A DNA stretch of 64,000 nucleotides from Microcella alkaliphila (GTDB taxonomy: Bacteria > Actinomycetota > Actinomycetes > Actinomycetales > Microbacteriaceae). A model generated the notes under the pieces. The model did no database searches. It saw only the letters and a list, made by a program, of their open reading frames with translations, and was not told the origin of the DNA. A program made the translations under genes and the position numbers. The number at the start of each line of letters is the position of its first letter. The stretch's first letter is position 1. The stretch is from NCBI RefSeq assembly GCF_002355395.1, contig NZ_AP017315.1, positions 2,418,001-2,482,000 of the forward strand, read 5' to 3'. This document shows positions 45,284-55,416 of this stretch, piece after piece.

Positions 45284-45946
45284 CGAAAACGACGGGGCGC
45301 GCGCCGTCATCGTCGACCTCGAGCGCGACGGGGATGACGCGGTCGCCGAAGCGATCACCGGGGCCGACGCCGTCGTGTTCGCCGCCGGGGCCGGAGAGGG
45401 CAGCGGCGCCGAGCGCAAGCTCACCCTCGACCGCGACGGGGCGATCCTGCTCGCCGACGCGGCCGTGCAGGCGGGCGTGCGCCGCTACGTGATGGTGTCA
45501 GCGCGGCGTGCCGACACGTTCGACCCCGACTCGGACGACGTGTTTCAGGTGTACCTGCGGGCCAAGAGCGAAGCCGACGCCGCCGTGCGTGCCCACGACG
45601 ACCTCGACTGGACGATCGTGCGCCCGGGCGGGCTCACCAACGACGAGGGCACCGGGCGGGTGCAGGTCGGCGACGATGTGTTCGGAACGATCCCGCGGGC
45701 CGACGTCGCTGCGGTGCTGTATGCGCTGCTCGTGACCGGCCGCGGCGTGGGTGCGCAGTTCGAACTGGTGAGCGGCGACACTCCGATTGCGGAGGCCGTC
45801 GCGGGGTTGTAGGGGGTCTAGACGATATGGGTCTTCGGTCTGGTTCTTGAGGCTGGGACCTCGATTCGCGTATTCGTGGGTTGCCAGCTGTCGAGGGCTG
45901 GCCTATCCACCAGGCGAATGGAGGCCCCAGTTGAGAATCCAGCGTA

Positions 45947-46044
45947 TGAGCGTCGGTCTGGACGTGCACGCCCGTAGCGCCGTCGCTCTCTTCCTCGCGG
46001 TTGGGGTCGGTCGCGAGGATGACCCGCCTGGGAACTTCACCTAG
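45947..46044 (+). pseudogene. IS110-type transposase remnant
   Basis: The frame reads MSVGLDVHARSAVA, the usual N-terminus of IS110-family transposases (first Asp of the DEDD site), then loses similarity and stops at TAG. About 110 bases upstream may be the element's left end. Its 3' end abuts the isomerase pseudogene. Confidence 0.6.
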
Positions 46045-46854
46045 TCAGCGGCGGCGTACCAGGCGGGCATCCACTGGAACGGGTCGGTGTCGAAGTGGGA
46101 GTATTCGAGGGCGATGCGGCCGCGGTAACCGCGGGCGAGGGCGCTGTCGATGAGGGCGGCAATCGGCAGCGAGCCCATACCAGGGCCGCCGCGGTCAGGC
46201 ATGTCGCCGATCTGAATATGACCGGCGTCGTCACCGTGCTCGAGGAAGAACGCTTCGAGGTCAACGCCGGCCCGCGCCAGGTGCCAGGTGTCGAACTGGA
46301 TCGCGATCGAGCCGCGGTCGCACAGCGCGCGGGCCTCGCGCACGGTCTCGAGCAACTGCTCGACGGTGCGCACACCGTAGGTGTCGATGTTCGACAGCTG
46401 CTCGACAAGCAGCGTCGCGCCCCACTCGGCGAGTTCATCGGCGATCTGCGCCATACGGCGGTGCGCGCGGTCACGCTGCACCTGCTCGGGTTCTGCATCA
46501 GTCAGGTTGCCGTGCGGCACATTGAGGGTTGAGCACCCCGTCTCGGCGATCAATCGCTTCGCTGACAGCCATGCTCTTCTCCAGCACGCGCTGCGTGTCT
46601 GACCGGCAGACCAGACCCCGGTGCCCGTCGGCCATGCCGCCCTCATACAAGTTCATCGACACCAGGCTGACGCCCCACGTCGACAGCGACGTCAGCACCG
46701 CATCCTGTTCGGCGAGCGACGGTGCGGCGTCGGGGAACGGCCACCACAGCTCGACGGCATCGAAGCCGTGCTGCACCACCAGCTGCAACTGGTCGTCGAG
46801 ACTCAGCCCGCCCAACAGAATCGACGGATTCACCACATCGAATCGGTAGACCAT
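46041..46854 (-). pseudogene. Sugar isomerase/epimerase (hydroxypyruvate-isomerase-like), frameshifted
   Basis: N-terminal half (MVYRFDVVNPSILLGGLSLD ... LEKSMAV) and C-terminal half (AKRLIAETGCSTLNVPHGNL ... WMPAWYAAAD) are in different frames and join around 46563-46568; deleting one base there restores one xylose-isomerase-like TIM-barrel protein of about 270 residues. Catalytic-type residues (LVEQLSNIDTYG, QFDTWHLAR, ALEYSHFDT) remain. Next to IS110 debris, so real decay is plausible; a sequencing error is not excluded. Confidence 0.75.
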
Positions 46855-46926
46855 GGCTATCGGGCCCTTTCCGCGCATCGTTGTCAACAAGCTGGCCGAA
46901 TCAGCCACCGACGCCGCGGGCGTCCG

Positions 46927-47670
46927 TCAGCTTGTGGGGGTGATCTTCTTCAGCTCAATCGGGTCGAGCGGAACCGCTCCGGGCTCACCGTTCGTCAGGT
47001 TGGGCACGAAGCGAATGTAGGCGGAGTGCAGATGGCGACGCATCGCATCCTCAGCAGCGTCGGGGTCGTGTGCCGCAATCGCATCATGAATTTGCTCGTG
47101 CTCGGCGAGGGTCGAGCTCCAGTCCATGTCGTAGCGACACAGGCGAAACAGGTGAAGGTGGCAGTGCGACTGTTCGAAGGCGACCACCACATTCTCGTTG
47201 CCCGTTGCGCGCATGATGGTGTGATGCAGGCGATTGTCGTGCGCCACAACGGAGTGCCTCGTGGGGCGCTCGATGGCGTGAAAGTCGTCGATCTCCTGCT
47301 TCAATAAGCGCGCCGGGTTGCGCAGAGAATTCACCGCGGCCATGCGGGCGGCCCACGGCTCAAGAAGCAGGCGCAGTTCGAACAGGTTGCGCACCTGATC
47401 GAGGTTCAGCAGAGCGGTGGTCGCGTACCCCTTATTCGACGTGGCGACCAGAAGGTTGTCGCCCTGCAGAAGGCGCAAGGCCTCACGCACCGGCGTCGGT
47501 GAAACGCCCAACTCTTCCGAGATGTGGTGAATGTTGATGCGCGTTGCAGGGGGGATCTCGTGTTCCAGGATCTTTCGGCGGAGCAGCGCATACACGTCGT
47601 GGGTCGATGCCCGCGACGCCGGTGAAGCCGCTGGCTCTGGCAGTGGCTTCTTCGCCTTCGTGGTGGTCAA
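46927..47670 (-). CDS. GntR-family regulator, FCD subfamily
   Basis: 247 residues from TTG 47670 (start not certain). Winged helix (YALLRRKILEHEIPPATRIN, ELGVSPTPVREALRLLQG) and an all-helical FCD effector domain with metal-site histidines (HDNRLHH, HLHLFRL, EHEQIHDAI). Close paralogue of the regulator at 58103; the two bracket the sugar-acid locus. Likely controls it in response to a sugar acid. Confidence 0.85.
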   Translation of the reverse strand: MTTTKAKKPLPEPAASPASRASTHDVYALLRRKILEHEIPPATRINIHHISEELGVSPTPVREALRLLQGDNLLVATSNKGYATTALLNLDQVRNLFELRLLLEPWAARMAAVNSLRNPARLLKQEIDDFHAIERPTRHSVVAHDNRLHHTIMRATGNENVVVAFEQSHCHLHLFRLCRYDMDWSSTLAEHEQIHDAIAAHDPDAAEDAMRRHLHSAYIRFVPNLTNGEPGAVPLDPIELKKITPTS

Positions 47671-47844
47671 CTGTGCTCACTCTCGGTCAACAACGCCAGG
47701 GGACGCGCTCGGGATGCTCGTGCGCTCACGGGGCCGCTGAAATTTCTTTCGCCACGATTGTATTTGCCCGACGCTGCCGATGTGCCGCGACAGACTTTCG
47801 TTATCTGGGATGAGCGTACGTGCACTTCGTCGTCATTCGCGTAT

Positions 47845-48801
47845 TCAGCGGTCGACAGGGTCGCCGCTCGTCGCTGTGAAGGCGATGTCTGCCCGCGTTG
47901 CCGCGCCCTCCCAGTCGCCGGGCATGCAGCACGCGAAGGCTCCGGCGGCTACACCCACGTGAAGTCGATCGTCGACTGGGCTGCCGAGGACTAACTCTGT
48001 GAGGTAGCCCGCGACGAACGCATCACCCGCTCCGACTGTATCGACAGCGGTAACGGGGATGGCGGGTTTGTCGTATCGCTGGCCCGCGACCATCGCAAAC
48101 GCGCCGCGCTCGCCGAGCGTGATGACGACCTGCGTTGGCCCGAGCGCCGCCAGCGCATCGGCTTGTGCACCGTGGTCAGTCTCACCGGTAATGAGTTCTG
48201 CTTCGTCCTCGCTGGCGAAGACGATGTCAGCACGTGCGATCAATTCGCGGTATGCCGCAGCGGCATCCGCGGGGCCTGCGTCACCGGCCCACAGACGAGA
48301 GCGGTGATTCACGTCACATGACACGAGTGTGCCCGCATCGCGTGCGGTCTCGGCCGCGAATCGTGTCGTGCGCGCAGACGATGCCGAGATGGCGAGGTTG
48401 ATGCCCGAGACATGCAGCACCGACGCCTCGCGGATCACGTCGGTGGGAAGGTGGGAGGGCTCGATTCGGCTGGCAGCGCTGCCCGCGCGATAGTAGGTAA
48501 CTCGAGTCGCGTTGGGGCGGGGGCTGTCCTTGAGCATGATCGCGGTCGGCGCCTCGGCATCGAGTGTGACGTACGGTTCGACTCCCTCCGCACGAAGCGC
48601 TCGGGTGATGCGGCGCCCCATCGCGTCGTCGCCGAGGCGGCCAATCCAGCTCGCACGACCGCCCAGTCGTGCGACGCCAATTGCCACATTCGATTCCGCG
48701 CCGCCGAAGGAGATTTCAGCGAGCGACTGTCGGTCGAATCCCCCTGGACGTGTGCCGACCACGAGCCCGAGGCTTTCGCCCAGTGTGACGATCGTGCTCA
48801 T
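47845..48801 (-). CDS. kdgK: 2-keto-3-deoxygluconate kinase-like PfkB sugar kinase
   Basis: 318 residues. PfkB signatures: GGAESNVAIGVARLGGRASW (residues 33-52) and DTVGAGDAFVAGYL with the catalytic Asp. YYRAGSAASRIEP resembles the KDG-kinase substrate loop. Coupled by 4 bases to the KDPG aldolase gene, which supports KDG as substrate, giving KDPG. Confidence 0.85.
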   Translation of the reverse strand: MSTIVTLGESLGLVVGTRPGGFDRQSLAEISFGGAESNVAIGVARLGGRASWIGRLGDDAMGRRITRALRAEGVEPYVTLDAEAPTAIMLKDSPRPNATRVTYYRAGSAASRIEPSHLPTDVIREASVLHVSGINLAISASSARTTRFAAETARDAGTLVSCDVNHRSRLWAGDAGPADAAAAYRELIARADIVFASEDEAELITGETDHGAQADALAALGPTQVVITLGERGAFAMVAGQRYDKPAIPVTAVDTVGAGDAFVAGYLTELVLGSPVDDRLHVGVAAGAFACCMPGDWEGAATRADIAFTATSGDPVDR

Positions 48802-49409
48802 GCTTCAGCGACCGATCGCGCTGCGGCCGCTGCGGTCGCGACAGCGTCGGCGCCACGTTCGAGCATTGCCGTGGTGGTCATCCAACTACCGCTCACGGCG
48901 AAAACAGACGGATGCCTCAGCTGTTCGGCGAGGTTTGCCTGGTTCACCCCGGCACTGGGCATGAACTGGACGTCACGGAAGACCGCACCGAGCGCATCCA
49001 GTGCCTCAATACCGCCGAGGAGCCCCGCCGGGAAGAGCTTCACTCGACGAAGACCGAGGGCGCGTGCCGCCTGCACTTCGCTCGGGGTCATCACGCCAGG
49101 CACGATCTCAATGCCCGCATCGAGCGCGCACTGCACAACGGTCGCGTCAAGACCGGGCGTGACGATGAACTGCGCTCCGGCGTCTATAGCTGCTCGAGCC
49201 TGGTCGACGTCGAGCACCGTGCCTGCACCGACTCGAATGTCGCGCCGAGCGGCAATGCGCTGCAACGCCGCCAGCGCGTAGTCGCTTCGCAGCGCCACCT
49301 CGACGATCGGCAGACCCCCAAGCATGAGTCCGTCAGCGAGCGCATCAGCCTGTGCCGAGTCTGCTGGCGTCGCGAGCGGTATGATCCGCTGCCCGCCGAG
49401 CGCAGTCAT
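48798..49409 (-). CDS. eda: KDPG/KHG aldolase
   Basis: 203 residues. Schiff-base Lys in RRVKLFPAGLLGG, GAGTVLDVDQA, catalytic Glu in PIVEVALRSDYA and TPGLDATVV. Splits KDPG into pyruvate and glyceraldehyde-3-phosphate. ATG 49409 overlaps the dehydrogenase stop (ATGA); upstream in-frame residues are not coding. Confidence 0.92.
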   Translation of the reverse strand: MTALGGQRIIPLATPADSAQADALADGLMLGGLPIVEVALRSDYALAALQRIAARRDIRVGAGTVLDVDQARAAIDAGAQFIVTPGLDATVVQCALDAGIEIVPGVMTPSEVQAARALGLRRVKLFPAGLLGGIEALDALGAVFRDVQFMPSAGVNQANLAEQLRHPSVFAVSGSWMTTTAMLERGADAVATAAAAARSVAEA

Positions 49410-50161
49410 CGTGCCAGCCACCCTCCATCGACCGGCAGAACAATGCCGCTCACATAGGCAGCGGCATCGCCCGCGAGGAACACCGCAGCACCACCCAGAT
49501 CCGACGCATCGCCCCAGCGACCCGCCGGTATGCGGTCGAGGATCGCAGCAGAGCGCTCTGGGTCGTTGCGCAGATCTTCGGTGTTGTCGGTCGCAATGTA
49601 TCCGGGGGCGATCGCGTTGACCGTTACCCCCCTGCCGACCCACTCGTTGCTCAGCGCGTGGACGAGCCCGGTGAGGCCCGACTTCGCCGCGGCATACCCA
49701 GGCACGTTGATGCCGCCTTGGAAGCTGAGCAGGCTTGCCGTGAAGATGATGCGGCCGCGGCCACGCGAGAGCATGCTCTCGCCAACACGCTGCGACAGGA
49801 CGAACTGGCTGGAGAGGTCGACCTCGATGACCTCATCCCACCAATCGAGCGGATGCTCGGCGGCGGGCGATCGCCGGATGAGTCCGGCGTTGTTGACAAG
49901 GATGTCAGCGCGATCGGCGACGACGTCAGCGAAGGCAACGACGGCGGCACGGTTACTGAAGTCGACCGCGTACGCCTCACAGCTTCGGCCCAGTTCAGCG
50001 GCTCGGCGGCCAATCGCTCCCCCGTCCGCCTCCTGCTGCGCCGACGCAACGATCAGGTCGGCGCCAGCGGCGGCGAGGGCCTCGGCGATTGCATAGCCGA
50101 TGCCGCGTCGTGCGCCGGTGACGATTGCCGTGCGGCCGGTGAGGTCAAACGGCGCGCTCAT
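49406..50161 (-). CDS. kduD: SDR oxidoreductase, KduD-like
   Basis: 251 residues. NAD loop TGARRGIGYA (residues 15-24), NNAG, and catalytic Ser with YAAAK (Tyr-X3-Lys). LIRRSPAAEH and LSFQGGINVPGYAAAKSG are typical of 2-keto-3-deoxygluconate / 2-deoxygluconate dehydrogenases. Probably interconverts a diketo sugar acid and KDG. Overlaps both neighbours by 4 bases. Confidence 0.8.
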   Translation of the reverse strand: MSAPFDLTGRTAIVTGARRGIGYAIAEALAAAGADLIVASAQQEADGGAIGRRAAELGRSCEAYAVDFSNRAAVVAFADVVADRADILVNNAGLIRRSPAAEHPLDWWDEVIEVDLSSQFVLSQRVGESMLSRGRGRIIFTASLLSFQGGINVPGYAAAKSGLTGLVHALSNEWVGRGVTVNAIAPGYIATDNTEDLRNDPERSAAILDRIPAGRWGDASDLGGAAVFLAGDAAAYVSGIVLPVDGGWLAR

Positions 50162-51180
50162 CGTTCGCTCCGCGAGTCGACGAGCACCTTCATGCCGGCG
50201 CCACGCTCGAGCTCCGCGAACGCGTCGCGTGCCCGCTCGAGCGGCACGATGCTCGTAATGATCTCCTCGGCCGGGATCGCGCCGCTCGAGAGCAGGTCAA
50301 TTGCGCGCTCATAGTCGACTCGCTCGTAAACGCGCGCGCCGATGATTTCGAGCTCGCGCCAGAACATCGCGAACAAGTTCAGCGGTACAGGCTTGCTGTG
50401 AATGGCGACCACGACGACGCGGCCTCGCACCTTCGCATAGTCGACACATCCGAGCGCGGTCGAGGCAGCGCCGGCAACCTCGAAGACGACGTCCGCCCCC
50501 GTGCCGCCGGTTGTCTGCTCGACGAAGGCAACAGCATCCTCTGTTGCGGGATCGATGGTCTCGATCCCGCGGTTCGCTGCGATCTGGCGACGGGCCTGGT
50601 TGGGCTCGATCAGGATCACGCGGGCACCGGTCGCCTGCGCGACGCTAGCGATGAGCTGGCCGATCGGCCCGCCGCCGATAACGACGGCGGTCTCGCCCTG
50701 AACCAAGCGCGAGCGTGCCACGTCGTGGCACGCCACAGCCACGGGTTCGACCAGCGCGCCGGTGGCGAGTGAGAGCCCATCAGGCAGGGGGACGACGATG
50801 GACGCGGGCACCGTCCAGCGCTCTCTCATCGAGCCAACGCTGTCGATGCCGACAAACACGAGCTTCTGGCAGACGTGCTGGTTTCCGGCGCGGCACGCGG
50901 GGCATGTGCCGCACCAGCGCAACGGCATGACCGTGACGGGCTGCCCGACCGCCAGGCCGCTGACACCCTCGCCGATGCGAGCGATCGTGCCGGCCATCTC
51001 GTGACCAATCGACTGCGGTGGTGCTACACGATGGTCCATCTCACCGTGCAGGATGTGCAGATCGGTGCCGCAGATGCCCGTGTAGGCGACCGCGATTTCC
51101 ACCTCGCCCGCTTTCGGCTCGGTCGGTTCAACGTCGACGACGCCGATCCGTCCTTGGCCGTCGTACTGTGCTGCTTTCAC
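50158..51180 (-). CDS. Zinc-dependent alcohol dehydrogenase (sugar/sugar-acid type)
   Basis: 340 residues from GTG 51180 (GAGGAG 5 bases upstream). Catalytic zinc ligands in CGTDLHILHG and GHEMAG, structural-zinc cysteines in CGTCPACRAGNQHVC, NAD loop VIGGGPIGQL. MDR superfamily; substrate likely a sugar acid by context (inference). Confidence 0.87.
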   Translation of the reverse strand: MKAAQYDGQGRIGVVDVEPTEPKAGEVEIAVAYTGICGTDLHILHGEMDHRVAPPQSIGHEMAGTIARIGEGVSGLAVGQPVTVMPLRWCGTCPACRAGNQHVCQKLVFVGIDSVGSMRERWTVPASIVVPLPDGLSLATGALVEPVAVACHDVARSRLVQGETAVVIGGGPIGQLIASVAQATGARVILIEPNQARRQIAANRGIETIDPATEDAVAFVEQTTGGTGADVVFEVAGAASTALGCVDYAKVRGRVVVVAIHSKPVPLNLFAMFWRELEIIGARVYERVDYERAIDLLSSGAIPAEEIITSIVPLERARDAFAELERGAGMKVLVDSRSER

Positions 51181-51250
51181 GCTGTCTCCTCGCGTCACTC
51201 TGAGTTCCCTCAGCGGAGCACTGCTCCACCGTCGTGAGATCGTGCCTGCG

Positions 51251-52744
51251 CTAGTACTGACCGTTAAGCGTTCCCCAGTCTTGCGAGAGCCCTGCGGCGC
51301 TTCGTCGCTGCGGCACATTCCACGGATTTGCATCGCGCAGTGCCGGCGGCAACAGCGCCTCCGGCATGTTTTGGTAGGCAACACCGCGCAAGAACCTGCC
51401 GATGGCAGCGGTGCCCACACTCGTGTCGTCGGTTGTTGTTGCGGGGTAAGGGCCCCCGTGCTGCATCGAGGCCGTCACGGCAACACCCGTCGGCCATCCG
51501 CCGTAGAGCACCCGGCCGCTCGTCGCAGCAAGGGTTCGCACCAGCGCAGCGAGATCCTCAGACTCGCTCTCCACAGCGTGAACCGTCGACGTCAGGTTGC
51601 CGGGGAATAGCGACGCGTGCAGCGCGGGCAACTCATCGATCGAGCGATAGCGCACCAGAACGCTCAGCGGGCCAAACGACTCCTCGACCATCGCATCACC
51701 CGCTGAGACAAGGTCGTCAACACCGATAGCGACCAGCGTGGGCGTCGCCCAGCGCTGCCCCGCGTCGTCGGTGCGCACGTCGCCGGCGGCGAGCACCTCG
51801 ACACCCGCAGTGCCGAGAACTGCCTCCCGGCGCGCCTCGTAGGCTCCGCCAATGCCCGGGTTCAACAGTCGGTGCTCGGCCACCGCGCTCGCAGCTGTGG
51901 CGACCGCTGCGAGGTCTGCCGTCTCGGGCACAAACAAGAATCCGGGCTTCGTGCACAGCTGCCCCGCTGATCCGCACACGCTCCCGACGAAGGTCGCCAG
52001 GAGCGAGTCGTCAGCGGCGAGGGCCCCGGCCGTGACATAGGCGGGGTTCACGCTTCCGAGTTCACCGAAGAACGGGATCGGCCGAGGCCTCGCGGCGGCA
52101 ATGTCCGCGAGCATGCGTCCCACCCGGCCGGAGCCGGTGAACGCGGCGGCACGGATGCGATCGTCCTTCAGGAGCGCGGTGCCGTTCTCCTGGCCTGAGA
52201 CAAGTTGGAAGGTGCCCTCCGGCATCCCTGCGTCTCGAAGCGCCGTCTCGACGACGCCCGCCGTCGCGATCGAAAGCTCGGGGTGACCCGAGTGCGCCTT
52301 CACGATGACCGGGCATCCCGCGGCGAGGGCGGCAGCACTGTCGCCGCCCGCGACCGAAAACGCGAAAGGAAAGTTGCTGGCCGCGAAATTCAGCACGGGC
52401 CCAACGGGCTCGAGCATGCGACGCAGCTCGGGCCGCGGCCCTGGTGCGTAGCTGGGGTCGGCGTCGTCGATCGTGACGCCCAGGTGGGCGCCGCCGATGA
52501 CAACCTCGGCGAACAGTCGCAGCTGCGCTGACGTGCGTCGAACTTCACCCTGCAGTCGCGCCGGCGCAAGCCCGGTTTCGTGTTGCGCGACGCGGATCAG
52601 TTCGTCCGCCTCGGCATCGAGTGCGTCAGCCACGGCGAGGAGCGCCCTCGCACGTGCAGTGGGGGTGGTCGCGGCGAACGGTGCGGCCGCGTCGGCGGCG
52701 CGCTGGGCGATTGCGCCGACGTCTGTCTCTACTTCGGTCATCAT
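51251..52744 (-). CDS. Aldehyde dehydrogenase, 2,5-dioxovalerate (ketoglutarate semialdehyde) type
   Basis: 497 residues. Catalytic Cys in SAGQLCTKPGF, general-base Glu in FFGELGSVNP and coenzyme loop FTGSGRVGRML. The GQLCTKPG context is typical of ketoglutarate semialdehyde dehydrogenases of the non-phosphorylative pentose/hexarate routes. Two adjacent ATG codons; the second is equally good. Separated from the next gene by 70 bases. Confidence 0.87.
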   Translation of the reverse strand: MMTEVETDVGAIAQRAADAAAPFAATTPTARARALLAVADALDAEADELIRVAQHETGLAPARLQGEVRRTSAQLRLFAEVVIGGAHLGVTIDDADPSYAPGPRPELRRMLEPVGPVLNFAASNFPFAFSVAGGDSAAALAAGCPVIVKAHSGHPELSIATAGVVETALRDAGMPEGTFQLVSGQENGTALLKDDRIRAAAFTGSGRVGRMLADIAAARPRPIPFFGELGSVNPAYVTAGALAADDSLLATFVGSVCGSAGQLCTKPGFLFVPETADLAAVATAASAVAEHRLLNPGIGGAYEARREAVLGTAGVEVLAAGDVRTDDAGQRWATPTLVAIGVDDLVSAGDAMVEESFGPLSVLVRYRSIDELPALHASLFPGNLTSTVHAVESESEDLAALVRTLAATSGRVLYGGWPTGVAVTASMQHGGPYPATTTDDTSVGTAAIGRFLRGVAYQNMPEALLPPALRDANPWNVPQRRSAAGLSQDWGTLNGQY

Positions 52745-52772
52745 GCTCTCCTATTCGGCTCAGTAAGCCGGT

Positions 52773-54116
52773 TCACTCGCGATCGAAGGTGAGGGTCGAA
52801 CCGGTCACCGCTGCGCGGTCACCGATTTCCTGCCATCCGTCACCGTCGGGGAACGTCCACCGCTCGACCGACGCGGGAAGCATCTCGGCACCCGTACCCG
52901 GCCGCTGTGGTGCGAGATACCGGCCACGCTCAATGCGGACGGGCTCCGCGAAGTGCTCGTGCAGGTGGTCGACATACTCGATCATGCGGTGATCCTGTGT
53001 AGTCGCGACGACGGCGTAGTCGAAGAAGGAGAAGTGCTGGACGAGCTCACACAGCCCCACTCCACCCGCGTGCGGGCATACGGGTACTCCGAACTTCTTC
53101 GCCAGCAGCAGGATCGCGAGGTTCTCGCTCACGCCAGCCACGCGGGTCGAGTCGATCTGGAGCACGTCGATGCCGCCGGCCTGCAGCAACTGCTTGAAGA
53201 TGATGCGGCTCTGCACCGCTTCGCCCGTCGCGACCCGCATGGGTGCGATCTCTTTTCGGATCGCGGCGTGGCCGAGTACGTCATCCGTGCTCGTGGCCTC
53301 CTCGATCCAGTACGGGTTGAATTCGGAAAGCTGCTTGAGCCATGCCACAGCGTCCGGCACATCCCAGCGCTGGTTCGCATCGATCGCCACGGGGTACTCG
53401 GCACCCAGAGCTTCACGCACGATGCCGAGGCGGCGCCGGTCGTCTGCGACGTCGCCGCCGACCTTCAACTTGATCATGCCGAATCCGTCGGCGACGGCCT
53501 GCGTGCTCAGACGCAGCAGCTTCTCGTCTGAGTAGCCCAGCCAGCCCGGGGATGTCGTGTAGGCGGGGAAGCCGTCTCGCTCGAGCTCGGCGATGCGCTC
53601 GCTCTTGCCCACCTGGCCGGCTCGCAGAATCTCGAGTGCCTCGTCGGGAGAGAGGGCATCAGAGATGTGGGTGAAGTCGATGGCTGCGACGAGCGCCTCG
53701 GGAGAGAGCTCAGCCATGAAGCGCCACAACGGCTTGCCCGCCCGACGCGCCGCGATATCCCACAGCGCCGTGATGAGTGCCCCGGCCGCCATCTGCGTGA
53801 CGCCCTTTTCTGGACCGAGCCAGCGCAGCTGCGAATCGTGCACCAGCAGCCGGGCAGCTGCCCCGAGGTCATCGACCAACTCGTCGAGGTCGCGCCCCAC
53901 CAGCAGGCGGCCGTACGACTCGATTGCCGTGACGACGATCTCGTTGCCGCGTCCGGCCGTGAAGACCATGCCGTAACCCGACTCGTCGTTGTCAGCGACG
54001 ATGCGCACGTATGCGGCCGAGTAGTCAGGGTCGACGTTGACGGCGTCCGAGCCGTCGAGGGACAGCGAGGTCGGGAACCGCACGTCGCTCGTTTCAATTG
54101 CCGTGATTTTGGTCAC
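52773..54116 (-). CDS. Enolase-superfamily dehydratase, L-fuconate dehydratase type
   Basis: 447 residues from GTG 54116 (AGAGGA upstream). Lys-X-Lys in MIKLKVGGD, metal ligands in [16 protein letters not shown] and TGEAVQSR, and a C-terminal [20 protein letters not shown]. The [13 protein letters not shown] motif is characteristic of L-fuconate dehydratases. Makes a 2-keto-3-deoxy acid. Confidence 0.85.
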   Translation of the reverse strand: MTKITAIETSDVRFPTSLSLDGSDAVNVDPDYSAAYVRIVADNDESGYGMVFTAGRGNEIVVTAIESYGRLLVGRDLDELVDDLGAAARLLVHDSQLRWLGPEKGVTQMAAGALITALWDIAARRAGKPLWRFMAELSPEALVAAIDFTHISDALSPDEALEILRAGQVGKSERIAELERDGFPAYTTSPGWLGYSDEKLLRLSTQAVADGFGMIKLKVGGDVADDRRRLGIVREALGAEYPVAIDANQRWDVPDAVAWLKQLSEFNPYWIEEATSTDDVLGHAAIRKEIAPMRVATGEAVQSRIIFKQLLQAGGIDVLQIDSTRVAGVSENLAILLLAKKFGVPVCPHAGGVGLCELVQHFSFFDYAVVATTQDHRMIEYVDHLHEHFAEPVRIERGRYLAPQRPGTGAEMLPASVERWTFPDGDGWQEIGDRAAVTGSTLTFDRE

Positions 54117-54138
54117 AGGAGTCCTCTCGAATTGTCGG

Positions 54139-55416
54139 CTACGGCCCAAGGAGGCCGGGCAGCCAGGTGGTGAAGAAGGGGAAGAAGGTGATGAGCAGAA
54201 GCACCAGGACCATCGGGATGAAGAAGGGCATGACACCCTTGATCACTTTCGATACGGGTATGTCTGTCACGCTCGAGAGCACAAACAGTACGAGTCCGAC
54301 GGGTGGTGTGAGTAAGCCAATCATCAAGTTGAAGATGACGATGGCCCCTACGTGCAGCGGGTCAAGTCCGTACTGGGTCGCAACAGGCGCGAGCACAGGC
54401 ACGAGTATCAAGATCGCCGCCGTTGGTTCGATGATGGCGCCCACGATGAGAAGCAGGATGTTGAGCAAGAGGAGGAAGACGATCGGGTTCGTCGTGATTC
54501 CCAGGATCAGCTCTGCAGCCCGTTGCGGCGCTTGTTCCCGGGCGAGCACCCAGCCAAACAGCGACGCGGCCGCCACGATGATCAACACCGAACCGCTCGT
54601 CTCTAACGTCGTGCGCAGCACGTATTTGAGGTTCGCGCCGTTCATCCTCTGGTAGGCGGCCGCTAACAAAAACATATAGACGACGCCGATGCCGGCCGCC
54701 TCTGTTGGGGTGAAGATGCCTCCTAGAATGCCCCCGAGAACCACGACGCCGGCACCGAGGCCGGGCAGTGCACCGAGCATCGGCATCCAGCGTTGCTTGC
54801 CCCGAACGCGCTGCAGGCGCAGATCGTCACGCTTTCGCGTCATCACCCACACCATGATGCAGAGCGCCAACACGATGAGCAGTGCCGGGATGATGCCGGC
54901 CATGAACAGTGCACCGACGGAGAGTCCCGCGGTCACCGCGTAGATGATGGCGGGGATCGACGGCGGCAGGATCGGCGCGATAAGCGACGACGCACCCGTG
55001 ATTCCCACGGAGAATTGTTGGCTGTACCCGCGCTTGACCATCGCCGGCACCTGCACGCGGCCGAGGGCCGCGGCGTCGCTGATGGCAGCACCACTCATCC
55101 ACGCGAAGCCGAAGCTCGTCGCCACGTTGACGTAACCGAGGCTGCCGCGCACGTGTCCGATGAGAGCAGTCGCCGCGTTGAAGAGGCGGTCGGAGATTCC
55201 ACTCACGTTCGCGATGTTGCCGAGCATGATGAACAGCGGCACCGCCAACAGGGGGAACGAGTTCAGCCCCGACAGCGTCTGCTGCGCAGCGACCTCGTAG
55301 GTCGCGCTCGGGTCTGCCGTGACGTAGATCAGACAGGGCACGAGCAGGGCAATCGCCACGGGCACGCGAAGTGCCAGCATCACGAGCAAGCCCAGGAGCA
55401 TCCACACGATGGTCAT
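54139..55416 (-). CDS. dctM: TRAP transporter large permease
   Basis: 425 residues with about 12 helices. DctM motifs [20 protein letters not shown] (about 95-115), [14 protein letters not shown] loop ([10 protein letters not shown]) and TPPVGLVLF near the C-terminus. Imports organic/sugar acids with DctQ and DctP. Shares one base with the dctQ stop (TGATG). Confidence 0.94.
   Translation of the reverse strand: MTIVWMLLGLLVMLALRVPVAIALLVPCLIYVTADPSATYEVAAQQTLSGLNSFPLLAVPLFIMLGNIANVSGISDRLFNAATALIGHVRGSLGYVNVATSFGFAWMSGAAISDAAALGRVQVPAMVKRGYSQQFSVGITGASSLIAPILPPSIPAIIYAVTAGLSVGALFMAGIIPALLIVLALCIMVWVMTRKRDDLRLQRVRGKQRWMPMLGALPGLGAGVVVLGGILGGIFTPTEAAGIGVVYMFLLAAAYQRMNGANLKYVLRTTLETSGSVLIIVAAASLFGWVLAREQAPQRAAELILGITTNPIVFLLLLNILLLIVGAIIEPTAAILILVPVLAPVATQYGLDPLHVGAIVIFNLMIGLLTPPVGLVLFVLSSVTDIPVSKVIKGVMPFFIPMVLVLLLITFFPFFTTWLPGLLGP

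Larger units (their letters stand above)
43679..45812 (+). pseudogene. NAD(P)-binding (SDR-like) oxidoreductase gene split by ISL3
   Basis: 5' part 43679-43805 (MKIAIAGGHGKIARQLSRLL) and 3' part 45292-45812 (GARAVIVDLERDGDDAVAEA ... PIAEAVAGL). Removing the element and one copy of its 8-bp target duplication joins ...ADVEN-DGARAV... in frame into an intact 215-residue NAD(P)H-binding protein with the GxxGxxG-like AGGHGKIA motif. So the gene was functional until a recent insertion. Confidence 0.92.

Noticed and set aside
46498-46908. Programmed frameshift in the isomerase gene
   Set aside because: No slippery heptamer or downstream stem seen; family members are normally in one frame and IS debris is adjacent.
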